A stretch of 64,000 bases of DNA from Gemmatimonadaceae bacterium (GTDB lineage: Bacteria > Gemmatimonadota > Gemmatimonadetes > Gemmatimonadales > Gemmatimonadaceae): the NCBI GenBank assembly GCA_019186945.1, contig JABAQJ010000017.1, positions 62,001-126,000 on the forward strand, read 5' to 3'. The translations under genes were made by a program, and so were the position numbers. The notes below the pieces were generated by a model. It was given only the letters and a program-made list of their open reading frames with translations, had not been told where the DNA came from and did not search any database. Of this stretch, positions 35,557 through 43,300 are shown piece after piece (the first letter of the stretch is position 1; the number at the start of each line of letters is the position of its first letter).

Positions 35557-36777
35557 ATGAACCGACTTGGTTGCGCACGCCGCGCACTCTTCCATCTCGC
35601 CGCCTCGGCGACCATCGCCGCATGCGGAGTCGGCGCGCCGCAGGAGATCGGCGCGTTCGCGCCAATCGACTCGCCCGCCGCCGCCAACAGCGGCGAGAGC
35701 CATCTCGTTGCATCGAGCGACGGCACGCTGCACATGACGTGGCTCGAACGGCTGCCGGATTCGACGGTTGCCCTGCGGTACGCCCGTCGAGTGGGCGATG
35801 CCTGGGACGCGCCCCGAACCGTCACCACGCGGAGCGACCTGTTCGTGAACTGGGCGGACTTCCCTTCGGTCGCGGTCACGTCCGCGGGCCGGCTGTACGT
35901 GCACTGGCTGCAACGCAGCTCGGCGAGCAAGTACTCGTACGATGTCATGCTGTCGCAATCCGCGGACGAGGGCAGAACCTGGAGCGCTCCCCTCCGATTG
36001 CATGGCGACAGTTCCACCGCCGAACATGGATTCGTGTCGATGCTCCCGATGGCGGACTCGATCCTTGCCTTCTGGCTCGACGGGAACCAGACGCATCCTG
36101 GCGGGGGAGCCATGCAGGTGCATGCACGATCGATCTCGGGACTCGGGGCGCCTGGTACCGAGAGCGTTGTGGACACGCGGACGTGCGACTGCTGCCAGAC
36201 CGCGGCGGCGATGAGTGGACGAGGACCGGTGGTCGTGTATCGTGATCGCAGCGAGCAGGAAATCCGGGACATCGTTATCGCGCGCTGGGTCGACGGCGGC
36301 TGGAGCGAACCGATACGAGTTCATGACGACGACTGGCACATCGAAGCCTGCCCGGTGAACGGGCCGGCGGTCGTTGCGGCTGGAGACACCGTCGTCGTGG
36401 CGTGGTTTACCGGGGCGCGCGACACGGCCAAGGTGCAGGTCGCCTGGTCGTCAGACGGCGGCGCCACGTTCGGGAGTCCGACTCGTGTGGACGCGGGCAA
36501 TCCGGCGGGCCGGGTGGCCATGACGAGCGACGGGCGTGGCGCCGTGGTGGTCGCCTGGCTCGAGCGGCTGTCAGGCGACAATGCCGAAGTGCGAGCGCGG
36601 CTGGTTGCTCCCGGCGCTGATCCCGGTGACCCGGTCGTGATCGCGAGATCGACGCACGCCCGGGCCAGCGGTTTCCCGAGGCTGGCGCGTATAGGCGAGC
36701 GCTTGTTCGCTTCCTGGACGGCTCCCGGCGACTCGGCGCGCATTCGGCTGGCGGTCGCTCCCATCGGGACACGCTAG
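35557..36777 (+). CDS. Sialidase-like beta-propeller lipoprotein
   Basis: A 406-residue lipoprotein. The signal MNRLGCARRALFHLAASATI ends in lipobox IAAC. The mature part shows BNR/Asp-box-like strands: LSQSADEGRTWSAPLRL, YRDRSEQEIRDIVIA, VAWSSDGGATFGSPTRV, which place it with sialidase-fold propellers. The pair CDCC in RTCDCCQTAAAMS is unusual and could bind metal. The catalytic arginine triad of true sialidases is not clear, so sugar cleavage is not claimed. It stands 7 bases before a TlpA-like gene; the two lipoproteins probably act together outside the inner membrane. Confidence 0.82.
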   Translation: MNRLGCARRALFHLAASATIAACGVGAPQEIGAFAPIDSPAAANSGESHLVASSDGTLHMTWLERLPDSTVALRYARRVGDAWDAPRTVTTRSDLFVNWADFPSVAVTSAGRLYVHWLQRSSASKYSYDVMLSQSADEGRTWSAPLRLHGDSSTAEHGFVSMLPMADSILAFWLDGNQTHPGGGAMQVHARSISGLGAPGTESVVDTRTCDCCQTAAAMSGRGPVVVYRDRSEQEIRDIVIARWVDGGWSEPIRVHDDDWHIEACPVNGPAVVAAGDTVVVAWFTGARDTAKVQVAWSSDGGATFGSPTRVDAGNPAGRVAMTSDGRGAVVVAWLERLSGDNAEVRARLVAPGADPGDPVVIARSTHARASGFPRLARIGERLFASWTAPGDSARIRLAVAPIGTR

Positions 36778-36784
36778 GACCACG

Positions 36785-37312
36785 ATGCGCTCGCTATGGA
36801 TTGCTTTGCGACTGACCGTCATGGCGCTGGCCGTCGCATGCGGCGAGCAGGTGCCGGCAGTAGTGGAGGTTGGCCAGTCGGCCCCGGTGTACTCGGCGGA
36901 AACGCTGGACGGACGCACGATCTCGACAATGTCGCTTTCGGGACGCGTCGTACTGCTCAACGTGTGGGCGACCTGGTGCGCTCCCTGTCGGGAAGAAATC
37001 CCCTATCTGCAGCGGCTTCATCAGACGCGCGAGAAGGACGGGCTGTCCATCGTCGGTGTGAGCGTCGACGCCGCCGGAGAGGATGCCAGGATCTCGGCGT
37101 TCGTGAAGGAGTTCGCGATGACCTACCCGGTCTGGCGCGATCCCAACGAGCGGATTCTCACGCAATTCATGGCGATCGGCGTGCCGGCGTCGTACCTCAT
37201 CGATCGTCGCGGCGTGCTCGTGTGGAAGCACGTCGGTATCGTCCGTGAGACGAACACCGAGTTTACGGACGCCCTGGAGCAGGCGTTAGGCGATACCACG
37301 GGTTCGGACTGA
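36785..37312 (+). CDS. TlpA/ResA-like thioredoxin-fold lipoprotein
   Basis: A 175-residue protein. The lipoprotein signal MRSLWIALRLTVMALAVAC is followed by a thioredoxin fold: VGQSAPVYSAETLDGRTIS, NVWATWCAPCREEIPYL with the redox pair WCAPC, then GVPASYLIDRRGVLVWKHVG with the cis-proline. Members reduce disulfides outside the membrane, often of apocytochrome c, or serve copper delivery. Its gene follows the sialidase-like gene by 7 bases, and that protein's CDCC cysteines are a possible client. It ends two bases from the convergent giant surface gene. A CGTTAGGC motif encodes its Leu-Gly near the end. Confidence 0.93.
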   Translation: MRSLWIALRLTVMALAVACGEQVPAVVEVGQSAPVYSAETLDGRTISTMSLSGRVVLLNVWATWCAPCREEIPYLQRLHQTREKDGLSIVGVSVDAAGEDARISAFVKEFAMTYPVWRDPNERILTQFMAIGVPASYLIDRRGVLVWKHVGIVRETNTEFTDALEQALGDTTGSD

Positions 37313-37313
37313 T

Positions 37314-40300
37314 TCAGGGCGCTGGTTTGAGCGGCACGGCCACCAGCGCCCACGGGCGGGCCGCAGAAGCGGTCCAGCTCATGGTCATCGTCGTTGCCCC
37401 GGCCTTGCTGGAGCCACTGGCAACCACATTATCGACTCCGAGAAGCGACCCCGACTGCCCGACCCAGTGACGCGTCTGGCCAGTTCCTGCCGTAACTGTC
37501 TCGGCGCTGTTCTGCTTGGCGGCAACGTCGATCACCACCTGACCCGCGCCGCTGGATACCGTCAGCGACGCCGCCGTACTGGCCGACTGTGCCTTGGTGA
37601 CCGCTGTGCCTAACGGTGTAGTCTGATGTACGCCGGTGAACGAGACCGCGCCACCCGCCATGGCTCCCGACTTTCCGCCCGCGAGCGCGACAGCGATTGT
37701 TCGCGTCCCGGTCGGCGGATTGACGAGGTACCACAGCTCCGCCCGAACGTTCTTGCCCTGCGTGACCGCTCCCACGCGCGTCATGGGGGCGGTTCCCCAC
37801 TTCACCGAGGCCACCGTCTGGGTATTGTTGGCTCTAATGCCCACGGAAACGATGAGGATGCGATTGGTGCCAGTCGTACCTATCGTGTGACTCCAGGACA
37901 ACGTCCTCAGGGAGAACAGCCCGGTGCTGGAGCTGGATGACCGATCGACGGCGATTGCCTGACCTTGGACGAATCCGAAGTCTACTCCCGCATCGACGCC
38001 AGAATGAGTCGCCAGCGTCACAGAGGTCGGGCTGCCGTTGCTGTCCTTGAGCGGATCGCCGCCCTGCCCGGACAGCGTCGGACTGTACCCGCTTGGGGTG
38101 ACCACTGTGACGGTGTAGCTGCCGGCGAACAGCCCCGCAAACGCGTAGCTGCCGTTGGCCGCGGTGATGGTGCTGGCGTTACCGGCGCCAGAGAGCGTAA
38201 CCGTGACGCCCGCCAGTCCTGGTTCGCCCGCGTCCTGAATGCCGTTTGCGTTGAGATCGTTCCACACGAAATCGCCGATCGAGCCCGTCCCTCTGACGAA
38301 GCCGACGTCCACGGACACGTCCATCGTGGACGACGTTGCCAGTGTGACGGAGGCCGGAGAGCCGTTGCTGTCCCGGGCCGGATCCGCACCCTGCGCCGTC
38401 GGACTCAAGATGTACCCGTTGGGGGTGGCGACCGTCACGGAATAGGTACCCCCAGCCAGCGACGTGAACGAGTACGCGCCCGTGGCGTCGGTAGTAGCAA
38501 CCTGGGTGCCACCAGGACCGTTCAGCGTCACGGTTGCACCCGCGATCCCGGCCTCGCCGGGATCCTGGATGCCATTGCCGTCCGCGTCATCCCAGACCAG
38601 GTCGCCGATCTGCCCCGTGGCAATCGCCGCAAATCCGAAGTCGATCCCGTCGGCCGCGCTGTTGTTCGCTGCGAGTGTTACTGCAGCCGGACTCCCGTCG
38701 CTGTCCTTCGACGGATCGCTCCCCTGATTCGACGGACTCGCCTGGTAGCCTGCTGGCGTCGATACCGAAATCGTGTAGGAGCCGGCGAAGAGTCCATCGA
38801 ACGAATAGCTGCCGTCGGACGCCGTCGTCGTGCTGCCGCTGGCCGCGCCTGTGAGCAGAACGACCACCCCTGCCAAGCCTGGCTCGCCTTGATCCTGGAG
38901 GCCGTTTCCATTGGCATCGTCCCACACGAAGTCGCCGATCGAACCGATTCCCTTCGTAAAGCCGAAATCGACTGACAGGTCGCTCGTCGACGGAGTGGCC
39001 AACACGATCGTGGCGGGATTGCCGTTGCTATCCTTGAGCGAATCGCCGCCCTGCGCCGTAGGCGATGGGACATACCCGTTAGGCGTCGCGACCGCGATCG
39101 AGTAGCTGCCTGCATCCAACCCGCTGAACACGTAGTGTCCGGCCACGTCCGTCGTGGTGGACAGTGGCCCGCCGGGGCCCGTCAGGTTCACTGCTACGCC
39201 AGCGATTCCAGGCTCGGCAACGTCCTGCACGCCGTTGCCGTTCGCGTCGTACCATACCACATCGCCGATCTCACCAATCCGATTCAGCACGAAACCGGCA
39301 TCGATGCTCAAATCCGCACTCGCGTTGGTCGCCAGCACAACGCTCGCTGGGCTCCCGTTGCTGTCCCTGAGTGGATCGCCGCCTTGGCCGAGGAGAGTTG
39401 GATTGTACCCGACTGGCGTGCTGACCGATATCGTGTACGCGCCAGCGAACAGCCCTCCGAAAACATAGTGTCCGGTCGAGTCTGTCGTGGTCACCGCCGT
39501 CGCGGCCCCGCTGAGTGCAACGCTCACGCCCGCCATTCCCGGTTCGCCCGGATCCTGCACGCCGTCCCCGTTCAGATCATTCCAGATGAAGTTTCCGAGC
39601 GCTCCCGCTCCCATGGTGAAACCGAAGTCGACGGAACCGTCGATCGTCGCGCTGGTGGACATGGTCACGGAAGCCGGGCTCCCATTGCTGTCCTTGGCTG
39701 GATCCGAACCTTGCGACGATGGCGTGGTGACGAACCCGTTCGGTGTCGCCGCATCGATCGTATAGGTGCCGGCGGCAAGGCCCGAGAAGCTGTAGTGACC
39801 AGTGCCATCGGTGGTGGTGGTGCGTGGACCGCCGGGTCCGTTAAGCGATATCGTCACGCCCGCGATCCCAGGTTCAGCCACGTCCTGAACGCCATTCGCA
39901 TCGACGTCGTACCAGACGAAGTCTCCGATCTCCGCCAACGCGGGCTGTCTGAACCCGAAGTCGACACTGAGGTCCGTGGCCGCATTCGTCGCCAGCGAAA
40001 CCGCCGCCGGATTGACGTTGCTGTCCTTGAGCGGATCGCTTCCCTGGTTCGCCGGTGTCGGAACATAGCCGCCAGGCGCAACCACGGTCACGGTGTAGGT
40101 TCCTGCGAACAGATTCCCGAACACGTAGTGTCCAGTCGCATCCGTCACCGTGCTCGCCGACGCGTCACCCGACAGCGACACCGTAACGCCGGCGAGTCCG
40201 GGTTCGCCCACATCCTGCACGCCATTGCCATCGAGGTCGTCCCACACCGCGTCTCCGATGGCACCGACGCCCATCGTGAACCCGACATCGATCGAGGAAT

Positions 40301-43300
40301 CTACCGTCCTGTTGTTCGCCAGAACGACCGTCGCTGGACTCCCGTTGCTGTCCATCTGCGAATCGCCGCCCTGCGCCGATGGCGAGGCAATGAAACCGTT
40401 GGGCGCGGCGACGGTGACGACATAGCTGCCGGCGCCCAAACCAGTGAACTCGTAATGCCCCGTGCCGTCCGTCGTGGCCGACAGCGGCCCGCCGGGGCCC
40501 GCCAGGTTCACGGTCACGCCAGCGATTCCGGGCTCGGCGGCATCCTGCACGCCATTGCCGTTCACGTCGTACCAGACGATGTCGCCGATTTGCCCGCTCA
40601 GGATTTCGACAAATCCGAAATCCGCCGACAAGTCCGCGCTTGCGTTGGTCGCCAGCGTCAGCGTCGTTGGGCTGCCGTTGCTGTCCTTCAGCGGATCGCC
40701 GCCCTGACCTGCCGGCGATGGGCCATAGCCATCTGGCGTCGCCACCGTCACCGTATACGTACCGGCGAACAGGCTGCCGAACACGTAGTGACCCGCCGCA
40801 TCTGTCGTCGTGCTGCCGCTCGCCGCACCTGACAGGTTAACTGTCACACCCCCGAGACCAGGCTCGCCTGCGTCTTGTACGCCGTTGCCGTTCAGGTCAT
40901 TCCAGACGACATCGCCGATCGCACCGTTGCCCTGAGTGAAGCCGAAATCGACCGAGACATCGACGCTCGTGTTGGTCGGCAGCGTCGTCGTTGCCGGACT
41001 GCCGTTGCTGTCGGTCAGAGAATCGCTACCCTGAGCGGGAGGAGTAGCCGTGAACCCGACCGGAGCAGCAACCGAGATCGTGTAGCTGCCGGCGCCAAGC
41101 CCGCTAAAGCTGTAGTGGCCAGTTCCGTCCGTTGTTGTCGTGCGCTGACCGCCAGGTCCGTTCAGAGTCACCGTCACACCGCCGATCCCGGGCTCTGCGA
41201 GATCCTGAATGCCATTGGCATTGACGTCGTACCACACGAAGTCGCCGAGCTGTCCGACCTGGTTTTCCCTGAAGCCAATGTCGATCGACAGGTCCGAACT
41301 GGCGTTCGTTGTCAGCGTCACACTTGCAGGGCTGGCGTTGCTGTCCATCAGCGGATCCCCCCCTTGGGCAGTTGGCGCAGGCGAGTAGCCGGCCGGGGTC
41401 GCGACAGCGATCGTGTACGCACCGGCGAACAGACCGGCGAACGCGTAGTGCCCGCTTGCATCGGTCGTGGCTGTAGCTGATGCGTCTCCGGAGAGCGTCA
41501 CAGTGAGGCCAGCAAAGCCAGGTTCTCCACTGTCCTGAATCCCATCGCCATCGACGTCATCCCAGACGAAGTCACCAATGACACCCGTCCCCATCGTGAA
41601 CCCGATGTCGATCGACGGATCGACGGTTTGGTTGCCCGTCAGGGTCACCATCGCCGGGCTCCCGTTGGAGTCGACGAGACGGTCGCTTCCCTGGTTCATC
41701 GGCGTGGCCACGAAGCCGTTCGGCGCCGAAACAGTCACGGTGTAGCTGCCGGCACTCAGCGCCGTAAACTCGTAGCGGCCGGCGGCATCTGTGGTGGCCG
41801 TGTACGGACCGCCGGGCCCGGTCAACACGACCATGACACCGGCAATACCGGGCTCACCGGCATCCTGAAGTCCGTCGCCATCGACATCGTACCACACGAG
41901 GTCGCCGATTCGTGCCGCCGGATCCTCGATGTACCCGAAATCCACCGCAAGCTCGGCTGTGGCGTTCGTCGCAAGGGTCACGTTGACAGGGCTGCCGTTG
42001 CTGTCCTTGAGCGGATCCCCACCCATGCCCACCGGAGATGCCGAGAAGCCGGGCGGCGCGGCGACGGTGATCGTGTAGCTGCCGGCGATCAGTCCGCCAA
42101 AGACGTAGTGCCCGACGGCATCCGTTACGGTAGTCGCCGTCGCAGCTCCCGTCAGGATCACCTGTACGCCGGCCAGCCCGGGTTCTCCGGAATCCTGGAT
42201 GCCGTTGCCGTTCAGGTCGTTCCAGACGAAGTCCCCTATTGCGCCCGTACCTTGCGTGAAACCGACATCCACCGCGAGTGTGGAGCTGGTGTTCGTGGCG
42301 AGCACCACCGTGGCCGGACTGCCGTCGCTGTCGGTGTCGCGATCCAGCCCTTGCATTGCCGGTGCGGGCACGAAACCGCTGGGAGTCGCTACTGCGATGG
42401 TGTAGCTGCCGGCCGCCAGACCGGCAAAGCGGTAGTGGCCGGTGCTGTCGGTGGTCGTCACGAACGGGCCACCGGGCCCAGTCATGGTCACCGCATGTCC
42501 ACCGATTCCCGGCTCGAGAGCATCCTGCAGCCCATTGCCGTTCACATCGTACCACACGAAATCGCCGATCTCGCCCGCCGGTGTTTGCCTGAACCCGACG
42601 TCAATCGAGAGTTCGGAAGCCGCGTTCGACGTCAGCACCACCGTTGCTGGGCTGCCGTTGCTGTCCCTGAGTGGATCGCCGCCCTGTTGCGATGGCGAGG
42701 CGCTGTACCCGTTCGGCGCTGTAACCGAGATCGAGTAGGTGCCGGCGAACAGGCTCCCGAACACGTAGTGCCCGGCGGCGTCCGTGGTGGTTGTGGCCGA
42801 AGCGTCACCCGAGAGCGTAACAGCCAATCCTGCCAGGCCCGGCTCGCCACCGTCCTGAATCCCGTCTCCATCGAGATCCTCCCAGACGTAGTCGCCAATT
42901 ACCCCCGCACCCATGGTAAACCCGATGTCCAGCGACATGTCCGCGCTGGCGTTCCCGATCAGCGTTACTGGCGCCGGACTGCCGTTGGAGTCCGTCTCAG
43001 GGGCCGATCCGGGAGCCTGGGTCGGCGCCGGCACGAAACCAGGAGGAGTCGCGACCGCGACGGTGTAGCTGCCGGCAGCGAGTCCGGTGAACAGATAGCG
43101 TCCCGTGCCATCCGTCGTCGTGGTTTGGGATCCTCCCGGCCCCGACAACTGGACCGTCAGCCCCGCGATCCCAGGTTCGGCCGCGTCCTGAATGCCGTTC
43201 CCATCCACGTCGTACCAGACCAGGTCGCCGATTTGACCCGCCAGGTTCACCACGAAGCCGAAGTCGATTGCCAACGCCGAACCGGCATTCCCGTTCAGTG

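Noticed and set aside
36796-37248. A second plus-strand frame across the TlpA-like gene
   Set aside because: The frame at 36785 has the lipobox and WCAPC; the other frame has no motif.
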